A DNA stretch of 20,655 nt from Alphaproteobacteria bacterium (GTDB taxonomy: Bacteria > Pseudomonadota > Alphaproteobacteria > Rhizobiales > Devosiaceae). Shown piece after piece: positions 1 through 7,198 of the stretch. The stretch spans positions 1 through 20,655 of the forward strand of contig JAHJOS010000493.1 in NCBI GenBank assembly GCA_018820005.1. Direction: 5' to 3'. Under the pieces are notes generated by a model. The model did no database searches. It had not been told where the DNA came from and saw only the letters and a program-made list of their open reading frames with translations. Within the stretch, counting starts at the first letter, position 1; the number at the start of each line of letters is the position of its first letter. The translations under genes were made by a program, and so were the position numbers.

Positions 1-492
1 CGCTGGGTGGTTTATGCCAAGGCGCCCTTTGCCGGGCCAGAGGCGGTGCTTGCCTATCTCTCCCGCTATACCCATCGGGTCGCCATCTCGAACAGCCGCC
101 TTATCGCCTTCGACCAGACCGGTGTCACCTTTCGCTACAAAGACTATCGCCGCGGCGGCCCCGACCGACAGCAGGTCATGACCCTTGCCGCCGCCGAGTT
201 CATCCGTCGCTTCCTGCTCCACACACTGCCGCGCGGCTTCCACCGCATCCGGCACTACGGCCTGCTTGCCAGCTCGGCCCGCAAGAACTGCCTCGCCCAG
301 GCCCGTGAGTTGCTCAAAGTCGCGCCGACGCCGGACGAACCGGCGGCCCAAGAGCCCGCCGACCAGCGTCTGCCATGCCCGTGCTGTGGTGGCACCATGG
401 TAATCATCGAGACCTTCGCCACCGGGTGCCGGCCGCGCGCACCACCTGCGGCAAAGCCCTCAAACCGGGAGACCGTCCATGACCCGGCATGA
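1..492 (+). CDS. IS91-family (Y2) transposase, 3' part, truncated by the window edge
   Basis: The reading frame is open from base 1 and stops at 490-492, so only the C-terminal 163 residues are visible. It carries the motif AYLSRYTHRVAISN with two tyrosines four residues apart (codons at 55-57 and 67-69). This matches the paired catalytic tyrosines of IS91/IS801/ISCR rolling-circle transposases. Further on, LPRGFHRIRHYGLLAS and a CPCCGG zinc-knuckle-like motif near the end are also typical of this family. Such enzymes nick single strands at one end of the element and move it by rolling-circle transfer. The HUH histidine motif and N-terminal zinc finger would lie before base 1, so I cannot say whether the gene is intact. 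The last 30 or so residues are rich in Pro, Ala and Arg and look less conserved. Confidence 0.88.
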   Translation, partial: RWVVYAKAPFAGPEAVLAYLSRYTHRVAISNSRLIAFDQTGVTFRYKDYRRGGPDRQQVMTLAAAEFIRRFLLHTLPRGFHRIRHYGLLASSARKNCLAQARELLKVAPTPDEPAAQEPADQRLPCPCCGGTMVIIETFATGCRPRAPPAAKPSNRETVHDPA

Positions 493-895
493 CCAACTTG
501 TTCAAACGGCCGCGCCACGTCACCGGCCGATGGGATGGTTCGCGCCCAGCGTCGCAGCGACTGCCGTCATGCACGCCGATCTCGTCAAAACCGCCGATGC
601 CGATGCTCGAACGCAGCCCGGTCGACGTCTACTTGGTGGGCTCGCAACGCCATACGCCCCAGATATTGGCACCCACCCAACCGCACCAAAACAGCAAAGC
701 CCATAGCGCAAAGCGTGCGGACCACGGGTTCCTGCATGGGTGGCTTTGCGACGCCAAGCGGCATCCCAAACCCTTCAACATTCCGGCCGTTCAGCGCTCT
801 CCGACCAAATCCCAAAAGCCGACATGCCCATCGGCGAGGGGGGACGGCCAATCTGGGGTGGTTTGCTGACAGTCGGCTTTCGATACGTGAAGTTC
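493..895 (+). mobile_element. Non-coding tail of the IS91-type element with ori-like terminus
   Basis: About 490 bases separate the transposase stop from the next gene, and I see no convincing coding sequence in them. At 882-895 is GATACGTGAAGTTC, which resembles the conserved ori end of IS91/ISCR elements (an ATA..GGAAGTTC-like end where GTTC, the complement of GAAC, is the target tetramer). It lies 390 bases past the transposase stop, on the side where ori is expected. The tail also holds an inverted repeat (CGCAAAG at 707-713, CTTTGCG at 744-750) and an 8-base pair of arms (CCCCAGAT at 657-664, ATCTGGGG at 851-858). Both could form structures used in single-strand processing. The exact boundary is inferred. 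Confidence 0.5.
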
Positions 896-983
896 AAGAA
901 GCAGACACCGCTACCTCTGCGGAATAGAATCGCCGAAACTGTACTTACGTGTGAGATATGCCGACTATCCATAGGGGGCGCGG

Positions 984-1673
984 ATGTCGGGATCAGCAGG
1001 TGAACCAACTGCAATCTTTATCGAGATGCTACCGGATCTGGCTAGCCGCCTAAAACGGATTCGAAACTATGACACGCTCGTTCAACAAATTTCTGACGAT
1101 ACATACGCCCCGTTGGGCAGTGCTCTATCCGACGTTGAATGGTATTCCCTGTGCGCAGTGGTCAAGACGAGTTCCAACATCCTGGCCTTCTGCCAATTGA
1201 TCGAGGCTCGCAATATTATAGCATCCGAAGTCACCCTCCGCTCTCAGCTAGACACCGCGATGAGGCTTTTCGGATTGTCCCTGGTAGATGATATCGAGGC
1301 GGCCGGCACCATGCTGATGAGCGGACAAAACTATTCAGCCCTATGCCATGGGGGCAACCCAAAGCTGCCTTTGCGAGATTGGTATCTCCGTGACCAGCTA
1401 TCTCTGCGCTACCCTTGGCTCAAGCAGACTTATCAAGATGCTTGCGAAAGCGTGCATCTGACGGCCGACGCGATAAAGCGCAAGCTGAAGTTCCTGAATG
1501 GCCGTATCTTTTTTAACCTCAGCGGTCTTGATCACCAAAGTGTCGAAGAAGCCTCTTACTATCACTTAGCGGATACGTTTTTCATATCTTTGGAAATGAC
1601 GGTCGAACTCTTACGCGAGTTTCTCGCCACTAGGCCACAGCCGACTGAACGCGCGGCCCTAATGCTGGGCTGA
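984..1673 (+). CDS. Uncharacterised protein, 229 aa, accessory region
   Basis: I do not recognise this gene. The start ATG at 984 follows AGGGGG at 973-978, a good ribosome site. The protein is soluble with no signal peptide or membrane segment and is predicted mostly helical. A stretch around residues 62-110 (SSNILAFCQLIEARNIIASE, then LRSQLDTAMRLFGL) looks like the paired helices of HEPN-like or DUF5677-type proteins, but I see no diagnostic RX4-6H motif, so this is only a resemblance. Codon use is less GC-biased than in the flagellar genes (many ATT, TTT, TTA and ATA codons), suggesting recent arrival. It begins about 90 bases past the proposed end of the IS91 element and stands alone, 236 bases before the next gene. 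Confidence 0.7.
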   Translation: MSGSAGEPTAIFIEMLPDLASRLKRIRNYDTLVQQISDDTYAPLGSALSDVEWYSLCAVVKTSSNILAFCQLIEARNIIASEVTLRSQLDTAMRLFGLSLVDDIEAAGTMLMSGQNYSALCHGGNPKLPLRDWYLRDQLSLRYPWLKQTYQDACESVHLTADAIKRKLKFLNGRIFFNLSGLDHQSVEEASYYHLADTFFISLEMTVELLREFLATRPQPTERAALMLG

Positions 1674-1909
1674 CGCAGGAGCGGGCTTCTCAATTGTCGA
1701 CCGCAATCGAGAACCTAAGAATAGGCCGCCAATGACCGCAGCCGAATCGGTTGCCGACCGTAGCTTCGCGGTGGGATGGAAAGTGTAAGGTTTAGACCAG
1801 CAGCGGGCCAGATCTGACATCGTCTAGGGCATACATTGCTAGGTTTGAACACCGGACGGGATTGTAGACTCTTTGCCCAACACGAGCCTGGTAACGAGGG
1901 CCACATGTA
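1674..1909. other. Intergenic stretch with no recognised feature
   Basis: These 236 bases separate the two accessory genes. Short open frames occur on both strands (for example 1731-1787 plus and 1715-1906 minus), but none has a ribosome site or a family resemblance I recognise. A promoter for the 1910 gene probably lies here, but no clear -35/-10 pair stands out. CGAGGG at 1895-1900 serves as the ribosome site of the next gene. Confidence 0.4.
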
Positions 1910-2785
1910 ATGAAGAAACGGGAGAAGGCTGTTGGTCGGTGCCTGTTAACTGGCGTGGAGGGACCGCTTGTTAAATCTCATATCATTCCAAGGTTCTTGG
2001 CTGACAAGGCGCTCGGTCAAGCTCATCGTATACAGTTCGGGGAGGACGGACGGCCCCAACTCCTTTTCAATAGCTGGGCAGATAACACAATCGTAGTCGC
2101 ACAGGGTGAAAAGTGGTTGGCGGACATAGACACCACCGCGGCGACACTATTTCGTCGCCTAGGCTTGTCGTGGCGACACTTCCCGCTAACTGGCGACGCC
2201 AAGCGTGCGCAAATCGGCGCATTCGACAGCGAGTTGATTACGATCACTGTGGCGGTCGAAGATGCCGCTGCGCTTCGGTTGTTTTTCTTAAGCGTATTGT
2301 GGCGTTGCGCGGTCAGTTCGAGGGTGGAGTTCGCGGAGATATTTCTTAGCGAAACCGCCATTCAGCAGCTCGGGAGGATCATTCTCGGAATTGAACAGCC
2401 CAGCGACTCCGATTTTCCAAGCGTATTAGTGCTTCTCACTTCACAGGGAGAGCCTCAAGTTCATGCGCCGATGGCGCAGTCCATCGACATGAATACCTTG
2501 GGATTTGACCTTCCGAATGTGCCAATATTTCGTTTCTTCTTCGACGGCTTAATTGTTCATATGGGGCGGCAGCTCAATGACAATAGCCTGCTGGAAGCAT
2601 GGGGCCCAAGAGTGGTTGGCAGCAAGCCCGAACTGGTACTTATCGCACGATCGTATGACGGCTCGTCCCAAGAGATCAATTTGGACCATCTCAAACGGAC
2701 GTTGTTCGACGACCATCCAGAACAAGCAATGCGTATTTATCGGAAATTATGGGAAATGGACGCACGTGATCGAAAGGCGAAATAG
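1910..2785 (+). CDS. Uncharacterised protein, 291 aa, with N-terminal SHIIPRF motif
   Basis: Translation starts at ATG 1910, preceded by CGAGGG ten bases upstream. Near the N terminus is CLLTG (residues 11-15), then LVKSHIIPRFLADK (residues 20-33). The pattern Cys...SHIIP(K/R)F recurs at the start of HNH-like or zinc-ribbon proteins in accessory regions, where it normally follows a CxxC pair. Here the second Cys position is Thr, so a metal site may be incomplete. The rest has no domain I can name; the middle (residues 118-150) is hydrophobic and helical, and the C terminus is charged. No signal peptide is visible. Base composition is clearly less GC-rich than the flagellar genes. Gene type and position suggest a mobile cargo gene, perhaps nuclease- or defence-related, but I cannot assign a function. 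Confidence 0.7.
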   Translation: MKKREKAVGRCLLTGVEGPLVKSHIIPRFLADKALGQAHRIQFGEDGRPQLLFNSWADNTIVVAQGEKWLADIDTTAATLFRRLGLSWRHFPLTGDAKRAQIGAFDSELITITVAVEDAAALRLFFLSVLWRCAVSSRVEFAEIFLSETAIQQLGRIILGIEQPSDSDFPSVLVLLTSQGEPQVHAPMAQSIDMNTLGFDLPNVPIFRFFFDGLIVHMGRQLNDNSLLEAWGPRVVGSKPELVLIARSYDGSSQEINLDHLKRTLFDDHPEQAMRIYRKLWEMDARDRKAK

Positions 2786-3126
2786 CAGTTCCCGCAGTTT
2801 CATTGACCAAGTTCTCGAGGGCAGGGAGCAATGGGGACCCAATAGCAGCTTTATGGCGCCGATCAGATCGAACCGATCGTCCGCGATGGGGTCGCAACCG
2901 GTCGATACGCGGTCGGTGCATCTCAACCGCAGACAGGCTGTCCGGCTTGTTGGTGGCCCAAACAATCGTGACGTATGAGCGGCAAGAAAAGGGAAGAGGC
3001 GCAGCCGGGGGACTGCGCCTCTGGGAGAGGTCGGGTCTGTTCTGGAGCCGACCCGGGCCGATCTTCTGATTGGCCGGGGAGCCACCGGGCACCATTGGGG
3101 GAATGTGCACGGCGGAAAGGGGAAGC
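2786..3126. other. Gene-poor junction between accessory region and flagellar operon
   Basis: No convincing gene is present in these 341 bases. The right part (2985-3060) holds hairpins that fit the end of the leftward flgFGAH transcript. The left part (2786-2980) shows no repeat, RNA or protein I recognise; it probably includes the edge of the inserted accessory DNA, but no direct repeat or tRNA marks a boundary. Confidence 0.4.
2983..3021 (-). terminator. Probable Rho-independent terminator of flgFGAH
   Basis: A perfect 9-base-pair GC-rich stem is formed by GAGGCGCAG (2996-3004) and CTGCGCCTC (3013-3021) with an 8-base loop. Read on the minus strand it is followed by TTCCCTTTTCTTGC, a T-rich run, about 105 bases past the flgH stop. 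A second weaker dyad (GGTCGG 3029-3034, CCGACC 3048-3053) lies just before it. Direction and position suit the leftward operon. Confidence 0.7.
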
Positions 3127-3864
3127 CTAGAAGGGCAGGATGGCGTCGAGCACCTGCTGGCCGTAGCGCGGCTGCTGCACATCGGTGATCTGGCCGCGGC
3201 CGCCATAGGCAATGCGCGCTTCGGCGATCTTGGCCGAGGGGATGGTGTTGTTGGCCTGGATGTCGGAGGGGCGAATGATACCGGCGACAACCAGATCGCG
3301 GACTTCGAAATTCACGCGCACTTCCTGATGGCCCTCGATGACGAGATTGCCATTAGGCAGCACCTGGGTAACGACGGCAGCGACCGAGGTCTGCAGGCTT
3401 TCCGACCGGTTGACCGAGCCCTTGCCGGTATTGGCCAGGCCCGAATTGAAGTCGACGGCCTTGGTGGTGTCGACCGTCCCCAGCGAGGCGGTATCGACTG
3501 CAGCGCCCAGGATGCCGCCCATGCCGGCGGTGTTTGTCGAATTGCGGCTCGACTGGGTGTTGTTGGCGATCTTGGCGCTGTCATTGACAGTAACGATGAC
3601 AGTCAGGATGTCGCCGATGTGGTGGGCGCGCTCGTCCTTGAAGAAGCCCTTGGCCGAGGTGCGGTAGAGCGAATTGGCCTGGTAGGTATCGGCGATGGCG
3701 GCGGGCATGGGCATGTTGACGGGCTGGTAGCCGGCAGTCGTGGTGGGGTCGACAATCGGGCTCAGTGCCGGGGCATTGCCAACATTGGCCAGTCGATCGA
3801 CGGTCTGGCAGCCGGCCAGGGCGGCGGTGAACATCAGGAGGGCGGTGATCTTGAAGATGTGCAT
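3127..3864 (-). CDS. flgH: Flagellar L-ring protein FlgH (lipoprotein)
   Basis: FlgH forms the outer-membrane L ring around the flagellar rod. The 245-residue product starts with a lipoprotein signal (MHIFKITALLMFTAALAGC) whose lipobox LAGC puts the acylated cysteine at residue 19. Diagnostic FlgH blocks follow: SLYRTSAKGFFKDERAHHIG, then GDILTVIVTVND near residues 87-98, VLPNGNLVIEGHQEVRVNFE in the C-terminal third, and a final GRGQITDVQQPRYGQQVLDA. Length is close to the usual 230-245. The ATG at 3864 is preceded by AGGA on the minus strand. It is the last gene of flgF-flgG-flgA-flgH and starts 21 bases after the flgA stop. The P-ring gene flgI, often located between flgA and flgH, is absent here and must be elsewhere. 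Confidence 0.97.
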   Translation of the reverse strand: MHIFKITALLMFTAALAGCQTVDRLANVGNAPALSPIVDPTTTAGYQPVNMPMPAAIADTYQANSLYRTSAKGFFKDERAHHIGDILTVIVTVNDSAKIANNTQSSRNSTNTAGMGGILGAAVDTASLGTVDTTKAVDFNSGLANTGKGSVNRSESLQTSVAAVVTQVLPNGNLVIEGHQEVRVNFEVRDLVVAGIIRPSDIQANNTIPSAKIAEARIAYGGRGQITDVQQPRYGQQVLDAILPF

Positions 3865-3885
3865 GATGGTGTTTCCTGAAGTCTT

Positions 3886-4830
3886 TCAGAGGCCAGCGAG
3901 GGTGAGCGCAGCAGGGGTTACTTCCACAGCGCCGGCGGCGATTGCGGTGGCGCTGATGACGCGCCGGGACATGAGATTGAGCACCTGCAGCGGTGCGCCG
4001 ATGGTGGCGCTGGTGACGGCCTGACCCTTGACGGTCAGCGTCATGGGGCCGCTGCGGAAGTAGATGGTGACCAGATCATTCTTGGCCACGGTAAAGGGGA
4101 CAGCCACGTCGCTGGGCTTGAGCATCATGCCCTCGCGGCTCTGGCGGGTGAGGGCCTTGCCCACGATCTGGTCGAGCTGGGCGACGCCGGTGCTTTCAGC
4201 ATAGCGCAGGGGAATGGGGCGCAGCACCACGTCGGCGGCGGTCAGCACGGTGCCGGCGGCAAAGCTGCCGGTAAGATGGGGGGCGTCGATCATCAGCTCG
4301 ATCGTGCCCGAGACGTCGATGGGATTGTCCTGGCCGGCAATGGCGATGCGAGCCGAAAAGGCGCCGGTGCCGGGCAGGTAGCGCAGGCTGATGACGGTCG
4401 CGGGCTGCTCGACGTTCTCGGCGTTGATGGTCTTGATGGGGGTGGTGAACATGGTGTTGGCACTCATGCCGGCCGTCAGAATGCCGCGGCTCACCAGATC
4501 GGCATTGATCAGGTCGGCCAGTGCAGTCTCATCGACAATGGCGGCGGCGCGGCGGACGTTGACGGCATCAAGGCCGCGGGCGTCAAAGCCGCCCAGGCCG
4601 ATGCGGGCTGCCGCGGACTGGATATCGGCCAGGCTCACCGTGCCGGTCGTGCCGGGCTTGGGGGCGCGGAACAGGGCGTCTTCGGCCGACAGGCCTGCGT
4701 CGTCGAACATATCGCCGACAGTGACGACGGCGGCGTTGACGATGATGTCGCCCTTGAGGGCAGGAGCGGCCAGGGCGGCGCTTGCGAGCAGCACGGAAGC
4801 GATGGCGGCGATAGCGGATCGAAGGATCAT
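3886..4830 (-). CDS. flgA: Flagellar basal body P-ring formation protein FlgA
   Basis: FlgA is the periplasmic chaperone needed for FlgI to polymerise into the P ring. The 314-residue protein opens with a Sec signal peptide (hydrophobic core AIAAIASVLLASAALA, cleavage near residue 21). The C-terminal half carries the SAF/ChapFlgA region: GTVLTAADVVLRPIPLRY, then IVGKALTRQSREGMMLKPSD, then LVTIYFRSGPMTLTVKGQAV. It is longer than enterobacterial FlgA (about 220 residues) because of an extra N-terminal domain, residues 22-190. The ATG at 4830 follows AAGGGAG on the minus strand. It starts 12 bases after flgG stops and is followed 21 bases later by flgH, so it lies in the middle of a compact operon. 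Its client gene flgI is not in the window. Confidence 0.94.
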   Translation of the reverse strand: MILRSAIAAIASVLLASAALAAPALKGDIIVNAAVVTVGDMFDDAGLSAEDALFRAPKPGTTGTVSLADIQSAAARIGLGGFDARGLDAVNVRRAAAIVDETALADLINADLVSRGILTAGMSANTMFTTPIKTINAENVEQPATVISLRYLPGTGAFSARIAIAGQDNPIDVSGTIELMIDAPHLTGSFAAGTVLTAADVVLRPIPLRYAESTGVAQLDQIVGKALTRQSREGMMLKPSDVAVPFTVAKNDLVTIYFRSGPMTLTVKGQAVTSATIGAPLQVLNLMSRRVISATAIAAGAVEVTPAALTLAGL

Positions 4831-4842
4831 ACTGGCTCTCCC

Positions 4843-5628
4843 TTAACGCAGCTGGCTGGTGGACTGCATCATCTGATCGGCACCTGAAATAACGCGGGCG
4901 TTCATTTCATAGGCGCGCTGAGCAGCGATCAGATCGGCGATTTCGGTCACCGAATTGACGTTGGACATTTCCAGATAGCCCTGCAGCAGATTGCCGGTGC
5001 CATCGGTGCTGGGGACGCTGACCTGGGCGGGGCCGCTGGCGGGCGTATCCATGAACAGATTGTCGCCCAGTGATTCCAGGCCCGCCTTGTTGACGAAGCG
5101 GGCGAGCTGGAGCTGACCGATCTGGGTGGGGGTGGAGTCCGTGCCCACATAGGCCGACACCATGCCGTCCTGCGAAATGGCAACGGAATTGGCATCGCCG
5201 GGAATGGAAATGCCGGGATCGATGGCGTAGCCACTCGAATTGACAAGATTGCCATCCGCCGAACGCTGGAACGAGCCATCGCGGGTGTAGGCAGTGCGGC
5301 CATCAGGCAGCTGCACCATAAAGAAGCCTTCGCCGCGAATGGCGACGTCGAGTTCGCCTTCGGTCATGTTGACGCTACCCTGGCTCATCACGCGCGGGGT
5401 GGAGACGGTACGCACACCCGAACCGATTTCGAGGCCGGCTGGAACAGTGGTGCCCTGGGCCGACGTTTGCGAACCCGCACGAGTCATCTGCTGATAGAGC
5501 AGATCCTCGAACTCGGCGCGCTGGCGCTTGTAGCCCGTGGTGCGCATGTTGGCGATGTTGTTGGAGATGACTTCGACGTTGCGTTCCTGGGCGCTCATGC
5601 CGGTGGATGCGATATAGAGAGCTTTCAT
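4843..5628 (-). CDS. flgG: Flagellar distal rod protein FlgG
   Basis: FlgG builds the distal rod that crosses the periplasm inside the P and L rings. The 261-residue protein matches the family length (260). It starts MKALYIASTGMSAQERNVEV and contains the rod/hook N-terminal signature ISNNIANMRTTGYKRQRAEF, the central ELDVAIRGEGFFMVQLPDGR with AYTRDGSFQ, and the C-terminal NVNSVTEIADLIAAQRAYEM. The ATG at 5628 is preceded by GAGGAT at good spacing on the minus strand. It lies 14 bases after flgF and 12 bases before flgA. Confidence 0.98.
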   Translation of the reverse strand: MKALYIASTGMSAQERNVEVISNNIANMRTTGYKRQRAEFEDLLYQQMTRAGSQTSAQGTTVPAGLEIGSGVRTVSTPRVMSQGSVNMTEGELDVAIRGEGFFMVQLPDGRTAYTRDGSFQRSADGNLVNSSGYAIDPGISIPGDANSVAISQDGMVSAYVGTDSTPTQIGQLQLARFVNKAGLESLGDNLFMDTPASGPAQVSVPSTDGTGNLLQGYLEMSNVNSVTEIADLIAAQRAYEMNARVISGADQMMQSTSQLR

Positions 5629-5642
5629 GGCGGATCCTCAGG

Positions 5643-6383
5643 TCAGGCGTTGGCGTCGCCCAGACGCTGGATGGCCGAGCGGCGCAGCTCGTCCTGGCGT
5701 TGGGTCATGGAGGCCATCGATTCATAGGCGCGGGTGACACGGATCAGTTCGGCCACCTCGGTTACGCCGGACACATTGGACTTCTCGATGAAGCCCTGCA
5801 TGGCCCGGGTCTTGGTGGCGGCCACCGGCGTGCCACCGGCGTAAAGGTTGTTGCCCTCGCGGGTGAGGGCCTGGGGATTGGCAAATTCAACAAGGCGCAG
5901 CTTGCCCTTGGCACCGGCGCTGGAACTGACCGAGCCGTCGGACCCGATCTGGATGCCGGTTTCGGTGGGGCCGAAGGTGATGGGGCCGCCCTGGCCAAGC
6001 ACGGGATTGCCGTTCAGATCAACCAGCGTGCCGGCAGAACTGAGCTGGAAGGCACCCGATTTGGTGTAGCGGTCGCCGCCGGGTGTCTGCACGGCGAAAA
6101 AGCCGTCGCCATTGAGGGCAACATCGAGCTCGTTGCCGGTCTGAACCATGGCGCCGCCGGACATGTCGTGGATGGTGGCCCAGTCCTGCACGTAATACAG
6201 CGGCTGATCGGGGGTCTTGAAATCGTTATCGCGGGCGACCGGCATCTTGAACTGTTCGAACAGGATATTCTCAGCCTTGAAGCCAGTGGTGTTGATGTTG
6301 GCCATATTATTGGCCACCACGTCCATCTGTCGCTGCAGCGCCATTTGCCGGCTCAGGCTAATAAGTTGCGCATTTTCGATCAT
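5643..6383 (-). CDS. flgF: Flagellar proximal rod protein FlgF
   Basis: FlgF is a proximal rod component and a paralogue of FlgG. The 246-residue product shows the rod-protein N terminus (VVANNMANINTTGFKAENIL), the central NELDVALNGDGFFAVQTPGG with RYTKSGAFQL, and the C-terminal NVSGVTEVAELIRVTRAYES. Length fits FlgF (about 245-250). The start ATG at 6383 follows GGGG on the minus strand. It is the first gene of flgF-flgG-flgA-flgH, transcribed away from fliL. A sigma-54-like -24/-12 element faces it at 6452-6467. Confidence 0.96.
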   Translation of the reverse strand: MIENAQLISLSRQMALQRQMDVVANNMANINTTGFKAENILFEQFKMPVARDNDFKTPDQPLYYVQDWATIHDMSGGAMVQTGNELDVALNGDGFFAVQTPGGDRYTKSGAFQLSSAGTLVDLNGNPVLGQGGPITFGPTETGIQIGSDGSVSSSAGAKGKLRLVEFANPQALTREGNNLYAGGTPVAATKTRAMQGFIEKSNVSGVTEVAELIRVTRAYESMASMTQRQDELRRSAIQRLGDANA

Positions 6384-6451
6384 TGCTGATCCCCGGTGTT
6401 AACGTCCCCGAGACCGCCAACTTCCCCAAGCGGTGGCCTCGCCATTTACCT

Positions 6452-6467
6452 TGCAGAAACCATGCCA
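6452..6467 (-). promoter_or_regulatory. Possible sigma-54 promoter for flgFGAH
   Basis: On the minus strand this reads TGGCATGGTTTCTGCA. GG and GC are separated by exactly 10 bases, and the element differs from the consensus TGGCACG-N4-TTGCW at two positions. The start of transcription would fall near 6441, leaving a leader of about 58 bases before flgF. In Caulobacter, rod and ring operons of this kind depend on sigma-54 and the activator FlbD. This is a motif call only. Confidence 0.5.
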
Positions 6468-6540
6468 TGTCGAAAAATTTAATCAAATCATATGGATAGG
6501 TGTATCTTGGGGTGAATGTTGCTCGGCTATAGCGGAGCTG

Positions 6541-6571
6541 CCCGGCAAAACTTACCCGGCAATTTGTGCCG
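6541..6571. promoter_or_regulatory. GGCAA repeat/dyad, candidate activator (FlbD-like) binding site
   Basis: CCCGGCAA occurs twice in direct orientation (6541-6548 and 6555-6562), 14 bases apart. The second copy forms a dyad: CGGCA at 6557-6561 and TGCCG at 6567-6571. It lies about 120 bases upstream of the predicted flgF transcription start, a normal enhancer distance for sigma-54 activators, and just upstream of the possible CtrA site of fliL. It resembles the GGCAA-containing ftr elements bound by FlbD in Caulobacter; the match is from memory. Confidence 0.4.
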
Positions 6572-6585
6572 CATGGGGTGGTTTT

Positions 6586-6600
6586 GTAACCAATCGTTAA
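6586..6600 (+). promoter_or_regulatory. Candidate CtrA site upstream of fliL
   Basis: GTAA-N7-TTAA (6586-6589 and 6597-6600), followed by CC. It matches the CtrA consensus TTAA-N7-TTAA(C) at all but one base and has exact spacing. It is 67 bases upstream of the fliL ATG. In Caulobacter the fliLM promoter is CtrA-controlled. A GANTC site (GAATC 6631-6635) lies between it and the gene. Confidence 0.55.
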
Positions 6601-6667
6601 CCATCAGGCGCTTAGCTGGGTGCAGAGCCGGAATCGCCCGGAAAACCTTGGGTTTGGCAGGTACGCT

Positions 6668-7198
6668 ATGGCCGCTGACGCGGAAATCGAAGAAGGCGCG
6701 GCCCCCAAGAAGGGGATCCCCAAGCTGTTCATCATCATCGGCGCGGCAGCAATTGTCGTTCTGCTGGGCGGCGCGGGCCTGTTCTTCTTTATGTCTTCCG
6801 GGTCGTCTGACGCTGCCAGCGGTGACCATGCGGCTGCCGAGGGAGATCATGCCGCCGCGGGTGGCGAGCATGGCGGCACGGTGGCAGCTGCGCACACCTT
6901 CATCTTCAATCTGCCCCCTATGGTCATCAATCTCAACAATGAGGTCGATGGTCCGGCGTTCATGAAGCTGACCGTGGCGCTCGAAGTGGCCAATGAAGAA
7001 ATGATGCTGGAAATCCAGCCGCAGCTCGCCAAGGTCGTGGACGCGTTCCAAGTTTATCTGCGCGAGCTGCGCAAGTCGGACCTGGAGGGGTCTGCGGGCA
7101 TCTATCGTCTCAAGGAAGAGCTGCTGCGGCGCGTGAACGTATCGATCTACCCCTCAAAGGTGCAGTCGGTGCTGTTCAAGGAACTGCTGGTACAGTAA
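6668..7198 (+). CDS. fliL: Flagellar basal body-associated protein FliL
   Basis: FliL is a single-pass inner-membrane protein that sits around the stator units and supports motor torque. I chose ATG 6668 (176 residues) over the in-frame GTG at 6620, because the 16 extra residues look non-coding and AGG lies at 6658-6660. Residues 1-18 are cytoplasmic and charged, 19-42 form the membrane helix (IPKLFIIIGAAAIVVLLGGA). Residues 46-74 are a low-complexity linker with a repeated GDHAAA unit and several histidines. The periplasmic domain follows (FIFNLPPMVINLNN, KLTVALEVANEE, LRRVNVSIYPSKVQSVLFKE). It leads fliL-fliM-DUF6468-motE; its stop overlaps the fliM start by one base (TAATG). Confidence 0.94.
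   Translation: MAADAEIEEGAAPKKGIPKLFIIIGAAAIVVLLGGAGLFFFMSSGSSDAASGDHAAAEGDHAAAGGEHGGTVAAAHTFIFNLPPMVINLNNEVDGPAFMKLTVALEVANEEMMLEIQPQLAKVVDAFQVYLRELRKSDLEGSAGIYRLKEELLRRVNVSIYPSKVQSVLFKELLVQ

Noticed and set aside
3070..3879. Long plus-strand open frame opposite flgH
   Set aside because: Gly/Asp/Val-rich product with no family features; it is the antisense shadow of flgH in GC-rich DNA.
6479..6493. Second TTAA-N7 site near flgF
   Set aside because: The second half is ATAT rather than TTAA; too poor a match for CtrA.
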